Source: VAXT01 sp963827725
GTDB taxonomy: Bacteria > Actinomycetota > Thermoleophilia > Gaiellales > Gaiellaceae
Length of the DNA stretch: 64,000 bases
Assembly: GCA_963827725.1 (NCBI GenBank)
Contig: CAWHBM010000003.1
Coordinates: 62,001-126,000 of the forward strand
Direction of reading: 5' to 3'
Shown here piece by piece: positions 8,915 through 17,249 of this stretch (positions are counted from its first letter, which is position 1; every line of letters starts with the position of its first letter). The translations under genes and the position numbers were made by a program. The notes below the pieces were generated by a model. It searched no databases, had not been told where the DNA came from, and saw only the letters and a program-made list of their open reading frames with translations.

Positions 8915-9202
8915 ATGGAGACGATCCTCGCGACCTCGGCGGCGGCCTGGGGCATCCTGATGGCGATCTCGCCTGCGCTCCAGATCCGCAAGATGATCCG
9001 GCACCGCTCCTCGCGCGAGGTCTCGATCGCCTACTTCTGGGTCCTGCAAGTCGGCTTCGTGCTCTGGATCGCCTACGGCCTGACGATCGAGAACTGGTTC
9101 CTCGTCGTGCCGAACACGGTCGCGTTCATCGTCTGCGCAACGACGATCGCCGTCGCGAGCTACTACCGGTCTAGACCGGCGCCGCCGCTCTCACTCCAGT
9201 AG
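8915..9202 (+). CDS. SemiSWEET-type sugar transporter
   Basis: A 95-residue membrane protein with three transmembrane helices: ATSAAAWGILMAISPALQI, VSIAYFWVLQVGFVLWIAYGL and FLVVPNTVAFIVCATTIAVA. The SPALQIRKMIRHRSSREVS loop matches the family pattern. SemiSWEETs are half-size MtN3/saliva proteins that dimerise to pass mono- or disaccharides across the membrane. The start is ATG 8915, with a purine-rich AAAGGAAGAAG upstream. It is divergent from the SRPBCC gene; the 5' regions nearly abut. Confidence 0.85.
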   Translation: METILATSAAAWGILMAISPALQIRKMIRHRSSREVSIAYFWVLQVGFVLWIAYGLTIENWFLVVPNTVAFIVCATTIAVASYYRSRPAPPLSLQ

Positions 9203-9348
9203 CTCTCGGGACCCTGGCCTGATCTGCCGATGAAGCTCCAGACGGCGTGAGCGCCACGAGAAGGCTGATCCGAACCATTACAAACATTTTGCCCCATACC
9301 CAAAGACCCGCGGCTACGCTGGCCGAGACGTCGAACGAGGAGCGCTCA

Positions 9349-10368
9349 ATGCGTGATCGCCGGCCGGGCCGAGCGCGCAGATCGCTCTCGTACCTCCGAC
9401 GTGTAGGGAAATCGAGGCATGGACGGATCGCAATCGCGGTCGGCTCCATGCTCGCCGGGCTCGTGATCGTCGGGCTCGCGTTCCGGCACATCCGCAACGC
9501 GCCCATGCCGTTCACGGACGGAAGCCCGTTCCTCCTCGTCTCCGTCGCGCTTCTCTTTCTCGTCGCCTTCTTGCTGAAGGCGCTCGGCTGGGCTCGGCTC
9601 TTCCATGCGCAGGAGCGACCCGGGCCGGTTTCGCTTGCCGCCGCGGGAGGAGGCGCAACGCTGATGGGCATCGTGCTCCCGGGACGCTTCGACGAGCTCG
9701 TCCGGATCGCGATCGTCCGCCGCTTCCCTGGCTGCCCCGCGAACGTGCGTGCGATCTGCCTGTCGCTCGTGACCCTGGGACTGATCGACGCCGCAGCCCT
9801 CGCCCCGTTCGCTTTGGTCGCAGCGGGCTGGCCCGGAAACTCGGTTGCCGTTCGGATCGGATTCGCCGTCGTGGGAGTTGGCGGCATCGCGGCGGCGGGG
9901 ATCGTCGTCGCACTCCCCCACGCCTCGCGGAGCCGGCGGCTGATGCGATTCCGGATCACTCGTTGGCTGGCCCCGAGGGCGACGCCGCTTCGCGCCGCGA
10001 TTCAGGCGTGGGCCCTCGTCTCGGCTTCCTGGCTCACGCGGGCGACGGCATTGACGTTCTTGCTGGCAGCGCTCGGGCTCGGCTACTCGTTCCCCCTCGC
10101 GATGATGTTCCTCTGCGCAGGCGCCGCGGCGGCCGCCCTGCCGATCGCACTCGGCGGCGCAGCAACGCAGGTCGGAGCCGGCACGACCCTCCTCGTCGTG
10201 TCGGGGATCGGCGCCTCGCAGGCGTTGGGATTTGCGCTCGCGGCGCACACGTTGCTCGTCCTCTCGGGAACGGCTGTCCTCTTTCTCGCCGTGATCTGGA
10301 AGACGACACACTGGCTCGCCGGTATCGCCGCGCCGTACTTCGTCGCGCTGCGCCCGCGTCTCGACTGA
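9349..10368 (+). CDS. Lysylphosphatidylglycerol synthase-like (UPF0104) integral membrane protein
   Basis: A 339-residue protein with about seven to eight transmembrane helices after a basic N-terminus (RRPGRARRSLSYLRR). Key features are IAVGSMLAGLVIVGLAF, SVALLFLVAFLLKALGWARL, the loop GIVLPGRFDELVRIAIVRR and the late ALGGAATQVGAGTTLLV. This pattern is that of the flippase-like transmembrane half of MprF without the tRNA-dependent transferase domain. The ATG start has a GAGGAG ribosome site at about 9337-9341. Its substrate is unknown. It could move a lipid or polyprenyl-linked substrate. Confidence 0.7.
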   Translation: MRDRRPGRARRSLSYLRRVGKSRHGRIAIAVGSMLAGLVIVGLAFRHIRNAPMPFTDGSPFLLVSVALLFLVAFLLKALGWARLFHAQERPGPVSLAAAGGGATLMGIVLPGRFDELVRIAIVRRFPGCPANVRAICLSLVTLGLIDAAALAPFALVAAGWPGNSVAVRIGFAVVGVGGIAAAGIVVALPHASRSRRLMRFRITRWLAPRATPLRAAIQAWALVSASWLTRATALTFLLAALGLGYSFPLAMMFLCAGAAAAALPIALGGAATQVGAGTTLLVVSGIGASQALGFALAAHTLLVLSGTAVLFLAVIWKTTHWLAGIAAPYFVALRPRLD

Positions 10369-10393
10369 CGCTCGCTGCTGTGACAATCAGCCG

Positions 10394-11566
10394 ATGGCGG
10401 CTGAGCGCTCCCCTCTCCTGACGGCGACCTTCGTCCGCATCTGGCTCGCCACTCTCGGCGCCTTCGCCTCGTTCGGAATGGTCGTGCTCGCACTGCCGCT
10501 CTACGCGAAGGACGAGCTCGACCGAGGCTCGGCTGCGATCGGAATCGCGATGGGTGCCGCAAGTCTGACCGCGATCTTGCTCTCGACGCTCGCTGGACGG
10601 TTCGCGGACCGGCACGGACGGCGGCCGCTCCTCCTCTCCGGCGCGATCGGGATGGCTGCCTGCTACCTCGCACTGGCACTCACCCCCGAGCTTTCCGGCG
10701 TGATCGGTGTCCGCCTCTTCGCCGGGGCAGCCGAAGCAACCTTCGTGGTCGGCGCCTACACGGTCGTCGCGGACATCGCGCCCGAGGATCGCCGTGGCGA
10801 AGCGCTGAGCCTCGTCACGCTCGCCTCCTACATCGGGCTGACAATCGGCCCCGTGCTTGCCGACCTCGTCCTCGGCGACGGCCGCTACACAGCGGTCTGG
10901 CTGGTCGCCGCCGGGCTCGTGCTCGTCTCGATCGCGATGATCGCGACCTTCCGCGAGACAAAGCCGCACGTAGAGCACGCAGCCTCGCCCGGCTGGCTCC
11001 CCCCGCGCGGGGCGCTCTTCCCCGGGCTACTCGTTCTCGTCGGCGTGCTCGGTTTTGCCGGTTTCGTGACCTTCGGCGCGCTCTATGCCCGCGATCTGGG
11101 CATCGACCGGCCGGGGCTCATCTTCGCGCTCTTCGGCGGGGTCATCTGCCTTGTTCGCGCCTTCGGACGCCGACTGCCGGATGCTCTGGGCGCACGTCGG
11201 ACGCTTCTGCTCTCTTTCCTCGCTCTCGCCGCGGGCCTGGCGACCCTCGGTGGCTGGCAATCGACGTCCGGCCTGCTCGTCGGCACGGTCGTCTTCGCTC
11301 TCGGCCAGGCGCTCATGTACCCCTCGGCGGTGCTTCTGGCAATGGAGTCGACACCGGCGGCGGAGCGGAGCGCGACGGTCGGCACCGTGGGCGCGTTCGT
11401 GGACGTAGCGCTCGGCCTCGGCGCGTTCACGCTCGGCGCTGTCGCCGCGGTCTCGGGCTACGGGGGCGCGTTCCTCGTCGCCTCGCTCGTCAGCCTCAGC
11501 GGCCTGCTCGTGCTGCTCCCGCTGCGCCGCGCGCCGCTTGCCGAGTCTAGGAGAATCCAGTCATGA
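10394..11566 (+). CDS. MFS transporter (drug/metabolite efflux type)
   Basis: A 390-residue major facilitator with about 12 transmembrane helices. The helix 2-3 loop reads GRFADRHGRRPLLL, a textbook MFS motif A. Other membrane stretches are FASFGMVVLALPLYA, LLVLVGVLGFAGFVTFGALY and AFLVASLVSLSGLLVLLPL. It follows the UPF0104 gene by 25 bases. Its last codons overlap the agmatinase start (ATGA at 11563-11566), so it may export a guanidino compound, amine or related product. Substrate is inference only. Confidence 0.88.
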   Translation: MAAERSPLLTATFVRIWLATLGAFASFGMVVLALPLYAKDELDRGSAAIGIAMGAASLTAILLSTLAGRFADRHGRRPLLLSGAIGMAACYLALALTPELSGVIGVRLFAGAAEATFVVGAYTVVADIAPEDRRGEALSLVTLASYIGLTIGPVLADLVLGDGRYTAVWLVAAGLVLVSIAMIATFRETKPHVEHAASPGWLPPRGALFPGLLVLVGVLGFAGFVTFGALYARDLGIDRPGLIFALFGGVICLVRAFGRRLPDALGARRTLLLSFLALAAGLATLGGWQSTSGLLVGTVVFALGQALMYPSAVLLAMESTPAAERSATVGTVGAFVDVALGLGAFTLGAVAAVSGYGGAFLVASLVSLSGLLVLLPLRRAPLAESRRIQS

Positions 11567-12534
11567 TCGATCCTCTCGACCGCTGGCGCGAGTACGGCGA
11601 GAAGCCAGACTTCGCCGGCCTGCTCACCTTCGGCGGGCTCCCCTACACGGAGGACCCAGCCGAGCTCGCGGGGATCGATGTCGCCGTCGTAGGGGCTCCG
11701 ACCGACGATCTCGTCTCGGACCGGCCGGGGACGCGCTTCGGCCCGAGGGCGATCCGCGCGGCGAGCGGCTCGCCGGGCCAGCACCTCGAAGCCGGGATCG
11801 ACGCCTTCGCGGAGCTGCGGATGGTCGACTTCGGAGATGCGCCCGTCCTGCCCGCGGATCCGGCGCGCTCGCACGAGGCGATCGAGGCGACCGTCGGGCA
11901 GGTGCTCGCGGCCGGCGCGATCCCGATCGTGCTTGGCGGCGACCATTCGATCGCCGAGCCCGACATCCGCGCTTGCGCGGCCGCACACGGGCCTGTCGGC
12001 CTCGTCCACTTCGACACGCACACCGACACGGGAACAGAGGTCTTCGGAGTCGAGGTCTCGCACGGAACGCCGATGTTCCGGCTCGTCGAGGAAGGAGCGA
12101 TCGACCCGAAGCGCTACGTCCAGATCGGCCTGCGCGGCTACTGGCCGGGACCTGAGGAATTCGAGTGGCAGGCGAAACACGGGATCAAGAGCTTCTTCGC
12201 CCACGACGTTCGGCGGCTCGGGATCGAGGACGTGATCGGGCAGACGCTCGCGATCGTCGGCGGCGGGCCGACGTTCCTCTCGATCGACGTGGACGTGCTC
12301 GACCCCGCGTACGCGCCGGGAACCGGCACGCCCGAGCCGGGCGGGCTCACGTCGGCCGAGCTGCTCTGGGCCGCGCGAACGGCGGCTGCAGGGCTGAACG
12401 TGATCGGCGCGGACGTCGTCGAAGTGATCCCGACCGCGGTCGGCTCCTCAGACATCACCGCGCTCGTCGCCGACCGGATCGTGCGCGAGGTGATGACCGG
12501 GATCGCGCTGCGCAGGCGCTCAGTTTGGAAGTAG
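11563..12534 (+). CDS. Agmatinase/arginase-family ureohydrolase
   Basis: A 323-residue enzyme that hydrolyses a guanidino compound to urea and an amine using two Mn ions. All metal-binding motifs are present: GGDHS (about residue 126), FDTHTDT (about 148) and SIDVDVLDP (about 242). The N-terminal PGTRFGPRAIR is also family-typical. Length fits agmatinase (SpeB) or guanidinobutyrase/guanidinopropionase, which cannot be separated by eye. It is translationally coupled to the MFS transporter and converges on the next gene with a 15-base overlap. Confidence 0.88.
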   Translation: MIDPLDRWREYGEKPDFAGLLTFGGLPYTEDPAELAGIDVAVVGAPTDDLVSDRPGTRFGPRAIRAASGSPGQHLEAGIDAFAELRMVDFGDAPVLPADPARSHEAIEATVGQVLAAGAIPIVLGGDHSIAEPDIRACAAAHGPVGLVHFDTHTDTGTEVFGVEVSHGTPMFRLVEEGAIDPKRYVQIGLRGYWPGPEEFEWQAKHGIKSFFAHDVRRLGIEDVIGQTLAIVGGGPTFLSIDVDVLDPAYAPGTGTPEPGGLTSAELLWAARTAAAGLNVIGADVVEVIPTAVGSSDITALVADRIVREVMTGIALRRRSVWK

Positions 12535-13107
12535 GGCTCGCGGCAATCGCCTGCGGGCCGTAGCGAGCGCTTCGCGCAGGGCCGCGGCGGCCTCGGAGCC
12601 GTGGACTCCCTTGCCGTGCCCGAAGAGGATGTGCTCCGGCTCGAGGCCGCCGAGCGCGCGGCGCGGCGGGAAGAGGCGCAGCAACGGGTGGACGCCGAAC
12701 GGCTCAGCTCGCGCGCGGAAGTAACCGAGGCTTCCGAGGGCATCGCCGCAGACGAGGATCTTCTCCTCCGGAAACCAGAGGGCGATCTCGCGCCAGAACC
12801 TGCGCCGCACGACGGGCAGAACGACGAACGGCGCCCCCGGAACGTCTGTGAACGGCGTGACGTGGAGGGAAACTCCGAGTCGGTCTGCCACAGCCGCGTT
12901 GTCGCGCTCGTGGCGGTCGATGAGCTGGACGACTCCCGCCGGCTCGCCGAGAGCGCGGATCCGCTCGTCGAGACCAGGGCCATCGACGACGTCCATCAGC
13001 CACACGCCTCCTCCTGCCCGGAGCGCGTGCGAGGTGCGCCGCAACTTCTCTCCCTCGGGATGCCAGGCGAATCCGTGCTCGAACTCGTCACTGAAACGCA
13101 GCTTCAT
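12520..13107 (-). CDS. Degenerate metallo-beta-lactamase-fold protein
   Basis: A 195-residue protein shaped like a short MBL-fold hydrolase: WLMDVVDGPGL, then VVQLIDRHERDN where the canonical HxHxDH motif should be, then ILVCGDALG and HILFGHGKGVHG at the end. The zinc motif is replaced by DRHERDN, so ordinary two-zinc catalysis is doubtful, while the late CGD and GHG strands are kept. Related proteins with a DRHxRD pattern occur in actinobacteria. The start lies only 15 bases from the divergent PolX-like gene. Confidence 0.78.
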   Translation of the reverse strand: MKLRFSDEFEHGFAWHPEGEKLRRTSHALRAGGGVWLMDVVDGPGLDERIRALGEPAGVVQLIDRHERDNAAVADRLGVSLHVTPFTDVPGAPFVVLPVVRRRFWREIALWFPEEKILVCGDALGSLGYFRARAEPFGVHPLLRLFPPRRALGGLEPEHILFGHGKGVHGSEAAAALREALATARRRLPRALLPN

Positions 13108-13122
13108 GGGAACACTATTGCC

Positions 13123-14742
13123 GTGACGCAGCTAAACAATGCGGAGATCGCGGACCGGCTCGAGACCTTCGCGTCCCTGCTCGACCTCGCCGGCGCGAAC
13201 CAGTACACGGCGCGCGCCTACAGGCGGGCCGCCGAGCTGATCCGCGAGACGAAGGCGCCGATCGCCGAGCTCGTGAAGGCGGGTCGCGTCCGTGAGCTGC
13301 GCGGAATCGGACCCGGAATCGAAGCAAGGCTCCGGGAGCTCGTCGAGACAGGGCGGATCGCCGAGCTGGACGAGCTGGAGAGCGAGGTCTCGCCCGAGCT
13401 CGTCGGGCTCGGGCGATTCATCGGGCTCGGCCCCAAGCGGGCGGTCGAGATCGGGCGCGCGCTCGGCGTGCGCACCGCGGACGAGTTCCGTGCGGCCGCG
13501 GCGGAGGGGAGGCTTGCCGGCGTGCCCGGGATCGGGCCGAAGACGGAGGCGAAGTTGCTTGCGGCTCTGGAGCGGGAGGAGCGGCCGCGACCTCGTCGGG
13601 GCATGCTCCTGAATCGTGCCCGGGCTCTCCTCGAGGGCATCGCGGAGGCGCTCGGCGGTGAGATCGCGGGCGACCCGAGACGATGGCGCGACCTGAACGA
13701 GGAGTTCGCCGTCGTCTGCTTCGGTCTTCATCCCGAGCCGCTGCTCGAGCACTTCGAGCGGATCCCACAGATCGTCTCGATCGTCGAGCGGAGCGAGTGG
13801 CGGGCGCTCGGAGTCACCGTCGAGGGCGTCCCGGTCGAGCTCGTCGTCGCCGAGCCGGGACGGTTCGGCACGGAGCTCCTGCGCGCGACCGGCTCGCGCG
13901 AGTACGTCGAGGCGCTCGAGCCGTTGCCCGAGGCGCCCGACGAAGAAAGCGTCTATCGGGCTCTCGGCATCCCGTTCTGTCCGCCCGAGCTTCGCGAGCG
14001 GCCCTTCCGCGGCGAGCCGCCCGCACTCGTCGAGCTCGCCGAGATCAGGGGCGACCTCCACGTCCACACGGACTGGTCGGACGGGAAGGCGACGGTGCTG
14101 GAGATGGGCGAGGCCGCCCTCGCGCGGGGTTACGAGTACCTGGCGATTTGCGACCACACGCGGAACGTCCATGTCGTCCCCGGGCTCGACGCGGACGACA
14201 TCCGGCGTCAGGGCGAGGAGATCGCCGAGGCGAACGACCTGCTCGAACCGTTTCGGATCCTGCGCGGAAGCGAGTGCGACATCCTCCCGGACGGATCGCT
14301 CGATCTTCCGGATGACGTGCTCGCCGAGCTCGACTGGGTGCAGGCGAGCGTCCATGCTGGCCAGCGCGCGCCGGCGGAGGAGCTGACTCGGCGGACGATC
14401 GAGGCGATGCGGCATCCGGCCGTGAGCGCGATCAGTCACCCGAAGGGGCGGATCATCAACCACCGCCCCGAGAACGCGCTCGATCTCGACCGGGTGTTCG
14501 AGGTCGCGCTCGAGACGGGAGTGGCGCTCGAGGTGAACGGCCTTGCCCCTCGGCTCGACCTCCGAGACGTCCATGTCCGAAGCGCGATCGAGGCCGGGGT
14601 GCCGATCGTGTGCTCGACGGACGCGCACTCCGTCCGCGGGCTCGAGAACATGCGCCTGTCGGTGGCCACAGCAAGGCGTGGCTGGGCAACGGGGGCCGAC
14701 GTCGTGAACACGCGACCCCTGTCCAAAATCGTCAGGCCCTAG
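13123..14742 (+). CDS. PolX-like protein: helix-hairpin-helix + degenerate X-family polymerase + intact PHP phosphoesterase
   Basis: A 539-residue protein with bacterial PolX architecture. Residues 1-150 carry the DNA-binding 8-kDa/HhH part (RVRELRGIGPGIEARLREL, LAGVPGIGPKTEAKL). Residues about 160-290 correspond to the palm and the rest to PHP. PHP metal residues are all visible: HVHT and SDG (about 311-318), CDHT, GSECDI, ASVHAG, SHPKG and STDAHS. In the palm the usual GSxRRGxxxxGDxDLL pattern reads GDPRRWRDLNEEFAVV (about 184-199), and the later catalytic Asp is VELVV. The polymerase aspartates therefore look lost. GTG start. Probably a 3'-5' exonuclease or AP-site enzyme rather than a polymerase. 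Confidence 0.88.
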   Translation: MTQLNNAEIADRLETFASLLDLAGANQYTARAYRRAAELIRETKAPIAELVKAGRVRELRGIGPGIEARLRELVETGRIAELDELESEVSPELVGLGRFIGLGPKRAVEIGRALGVRTADEFRAAAAEGRLAGVPGIGPKTEAKLLAALEREERPRPRRGMLLNRARALLEGIAEALGGEIAGDPRRWRDLNEEFAVVCFGLHPEPLLEHFERIPQIVSIVERSEWRALGVTVEGVPVELVVAEPGRFGTELLRATGSREYVEALEPLPEAPDEESVYRALGIPFCPPELRERPFRGEPPALVELAEIRGDLHVHTDWSDGKATVLEMGEAALARGYEYLAICDHTRNVHVVPGLDADDIRRQGEEIAEANDLLEPFRILRGSECDILPDGSLDLPDDVLAELDWVQASVHAGQRAPAEELTRRTIEAMRHPAVSAISHPKGRIINHRPENALDLDRVFEVALETGVALEVNGLAPRLDLRDVHVRSAIEAGVPIVCSTDAHSVRGLENMRLSVATARRGWATGADVVNTRPLSKIVRP

Positions 14743-14835
14743 CCGCTTTCGCTCACGGGGCCGGCCGCAGGCCACCCACCGGTTTTCAGCCTATTGGGGA
14801 AATCCGCGCATGTCTGTGTCACGGGTGTGTCTGGA

Positions 14836-14856
14836 GTGGAACTTCCGCGGGAGCGC
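14836..14856. terminator. Weak imperfect hairpin between convergent genes
   Basis: TTCC-GCG, a short loop and CGCGGGAA form an imperfect GC stem between the convergent ends of the PolX-like gene and the small minus-strand gene. There is no U-tract on either strand, so it is at best a Rho-type or stabilising structure. The rest of 14743-14881 shows nothing recognisable. Confidence 0.2.
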
Positions 14857-14881
14857 GGGAATTGGTGTTCCGCGCTCGGCC

Positions 14882-15163
14882 TCAGGCATCGGCGTCGGTG
14901 CCCGGGCCGGTCGTCGTCCACTCGCGCACCTCGTACCAGTGGGAGTCCTTCAGGGCCGCGGCAACCCTCGGCTCAGTGTGCTCCGCGAAGAACACGTTCT
15001 TGTCGAGATCGGCGCAGATCGCGACCTCATCCGTTGAGACGTCCTCCAGATGCACGAACGCATCCGCCGGAAGCTTCGCCTCCGCGACCGTGTAGTGCTT
15101 GAACTGGAGATCGGGCGCGATCTCCGTCAGCCGCGGCCAGTCGGGACAGGTTCTCGAGCTCAC
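14882..15163 (-). CDS. Small protein of unknown function, last gene of the wzm-hemE-hemH-wzt set
   Basis: A 93-residue acidic soluble protein: CPDWPRLTEIAPDLQFKHYT, KLPADAFVHLEDVSTDEVAI, DKNVFFAEHTEPRVAAAL. I recognise no family. The GTG start (15163) overlaps the stop of the Wzt-like ATPase gene as GTGA, the same arrangement as the other junctions of this operon, and codon use matches its neighbours, so I consider it a real gene. It has no signal peptide or membrane segment. Confidence 0.65.
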   Translation of the reverse strand: MSSRTCPDWPRLTEIAPDLQFKHYTVAEAKLPADAFVHLEDVSTDEVAICADLDKNVFFAEHTEPRVAAALKDSHWYEVREWTTTGPGTDADA

Positions 15164-16377
15164 GCCGCTCCCACCTGGGGCCGCGACCCCTCCAGCGACC
15201 ACGCGCCTTCGAGGAGCAGCGGGCCGCGCGAGTCCTCGGAGCCGGAGACGATGAACTGCGCCGCGCGGTCGAGGCGGTGGTAGCGATGCGACCCCTCGGA
15301 GTCGACGATGGTGACGCCGAGCTGGAAGGTGCCCTCCGCGAGCGGCAGGCGGTCGACGGCGAACCGGACCTGTCCGATCCCCGGCTCGCCGTCCCAGCCC
15401 AGGTCGCCGAGATCCTGCTGGCTCGCGCCGAGCAGGGCGCCCGAGAGATCTCGCAGCTCGAGGGAGAGACGCGGCGGCGGAACGGAGCGCTCCGACTCGA
15501 GGAGGAGCCGCACGGAGATCGGCTCGCCTGCGACAAAGCGGTCGCGCGAGACACCGTCGGCGCCTTCGACCGCGAGCCCGGCGACGCGCACCTCGCCCGA
15601 GCCCCATTCCTGCAGGCCCGCGCCGACCTCGGCAGGCGCCTCCTCGTCGGCGAGCTGCGCGTGGTAGCGCCGCAACGCCTCCTCGGCCTCGCCGTCGTAC
15701 TCGATCCGGCCGTTCCGAAGGAGCACTGCCCGGTCGCAGAGGTGCTCGACCGCTGAGGCGACGTGGGACACGAAGCAGAGAGTGCCACCCTGGCCGGTGA
15801 ACTCGATGATCTTGTTGACGCACTTGCGCTGAAATGCCTCGTCGCCGACGGCAAAGACCTCGTCGAGGAGCAGCACCTCGGCCTGGACGTGAACGGCGAT
15901 CGCGAACCCGAGCCGCATCTGCATTCCGGCCGAGTAGGTGCGCACGGGGAAGTCGATGAACCGGTCGAGCTCCGCGAACGCAACGATCTCCTCGAGCCGC
16001 TCATCGATCACGCGCCGCTTGAGCCCGTAGATCGACCCGCTCAGGTAGACGTTCTCGCGCCCGGTGAAGTCGGGGTGGAAGCCTGCGCCGAGCTCGAGCA
16101 GCGACCCGACGGAGCCGCCGACCGCGACGCGCCCGGTCGTCGGGCCGAAGATGCCGGCGATCAGCCTCATGAGCGTCGTCTTGCCCGAGCCGTTGCGGCC
16201 GACGAAGCCGATCGACTTGCCGGGCTCGACGTGCAGCGAGACGTCGCGGAGCGCCCAGATGTCGGTCGGCTTCAGGTCGCGCCGCCGGACGATCGCCTCC
16301 TTCAGGGTCATGTTCCGCTTCGGGTAGACACGGAAGCGGCGACCGACGTTCTCGAGGAGGATCTCGCCGTCCTTCAT
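15160..16377 (-). CDS. wzt: Polysaccharide ABC transporter ATPase (Wzt/TagH-like) with C-terminal substrate domain
   Basis: A 405-residue ATPase that should energise export of an undecaprenyl-linked polysaccharide with the permease at 18278-19069. Walker A is GRNGSGKT (about 57-64), the signature is YSAGMQMRLGF and Walker B is EVLLLDEVFAVGD, followed by FVSH. The N-terminal VENVGRRFRVYPKRN-type start and the loop FHPDFTGRENVYLSGSIYG are typical of the Wzt/TagH/RfbE branch. Residues about 260-405 form a beta-rich C-terminal domain like Wzt-C, which reads the glycan terminus. The ATG start overlaps the hemH stop (ATGA). Confidence 0.9.
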   Translation of the reverse strand: MKDGEILLENVGRRFRVYPKRNMTLKEAIVRRRDLKPTDIWALRDVSLHVEPGKSIGFVGRNGSGKTTLMRLIAGIFGPTTGRVAVGGSVGSLLELGAGFHPDFTGRENVYLSGSIYGLKRRVIDERLEEIVAFAELDRFIDFPVRTYSAGMQMRLGFAIAVHVQAEVLLLDEVFAVGDEAFQRKCVNKIIEFTGQGGTLCFVSHVASAVEHLCDRAVLLRNGRIEYDGEAEEALRRYHAQLADEEAPAEVGAGLQEWGSGEVRVAGLAVEGADGVSRDRFVAGEPISVRLLLESERSVPPPRLSLELRDLSGALLGASQQDLGDLGWDGEPGIGQVRFAVDRLPLAEGTFQLGVTIVDSEGSHRYHRLDRAAQFIVSGSEDSRGPLLLEGAWSLEGSRPQVGAA

Positions 16378-17249
16378 GTCTTCGAGGGTACTCCAACGAC
16401 CTCGCGCGAGAGCTCGGCCAGGCCACGGATGAAGGCGGGATCGTCGTTCAGAGACTCGATCCGATCGAGGTCGAGCCCGAGCTCGTCGGCCCGCTTCCGC
16501 GCCTCGATGTCGATGTCCCACAGGATCTCGAGATGATCCGAGACGAAGCCGATCGGGCAAACGAGGACGCGAGTAACGCCGCGCGCCGCGAGGGCGTCGA
16601 GCTCCTCGAGCAGGTCCGGGCCGAGCCACGGCTCTCCCGTCGCGCTCGCGCTCTGGTAGGCAAACGACCAGCGTTCGATCCCGGCTCGCTCCGCGACGAG
16701 CCGCGCCGTCTCGAGCAGCTGATCCTGGTACGGATCCTCCGACTCGAGAATCCGTGCGGGGAGGCTGTGTGCGGTGAAGACGACGTGGCCTGCCTCACCC
16801 CGCACGCGCTCGGCCAGGACGTCGAGGTAGGGCTCGTGGACGTGCCAGCTCTCGACGAAGCGGAGCTCGGCACGACCGGCCAGCGCCTCGACGAGCCGCT
16901 CGCGATAGCCCTCGACGGAGAGGCGCGAGTAGTGCGGCGCCAGGACGATGCCGACGATCGTCTCGGCGCCGCTTGCAAGCGCCCGTTCGACGGCGTCGGC
17001 GATGCGCGGCTGCCAGTGCTTCATGCCGACGAACACGGGCGCGCCCAGCTCGCGCTCGAGCGCCGCCCGCTGTGCCTCGGTCGCATCGTCGAGTGGCGAG
17101 CGCCCGCCGATCCGCCGGTAGCGCTCCGCCAGAGCCTCGACCGCACCCGGCGAGATCGGCTTCCCCTCGCGGACGTCGGCCAGGTACGCCGGCACGTCCT
17201 CCTCGGTCGACGGGCTCCCGTAGGCCATGAGGACGACTGCGAGCTTCAC
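16374..17249 (-). CDS. hemH: Ferrochelatase (probably coproporphyrin III ferrochelatase)
   Basis: A 291-residue class I ferrochelatase that inserts Fe(II) into a porphyrin. Visible are VVLMAYGSP at the start, APHYSRLSVEGY, the catalytic histidine in FTAHSLPARIL, QSASATGEPWLGPDL, and GFVSDHLEILWDIDIEA with the conserved glutamate. There is no C-terminal membrane anchor or Fe-S cysteine cluster, as in the monoderm enzymes, so the substrate is more likely coproporphyrin III (inference). GTGA overlap with hemE upstream and ATGA overlap with the Wzt-like gene downstream place it inside the exporter operon. Confidence 0.93.
   Translation of the reverse strand: MKLAVVLMAYGSPSTEEDVPAYLADVREGKPISPGAVEALAERYRRIGGRSPLDDATEAQRAALERELGAPVFVGMKHWQPRIADAVERALASGAETIVGIVLAPHYSRLSVEGYRERLVEALAGRAELRFVESWHVHEPYLDVLAERVRGEAGHVVFTAHSLPARILESEDPYQDQLLETARLVAERAGIERWSFAYQSASATGEPWLGPDLLEELDALAARGVTRVLVCPIGFVSDHLEILWDIDIEARKRADELGLDLDRIESLNDDPAFIRGLAELSREVVGVPSKT

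Noticed and set aside
13132..14775. 547-codon minus-strand frame opposite the PolX-like gene
   Set aside because: No recognisable domain; the plus strand carries complete PHP motifs.
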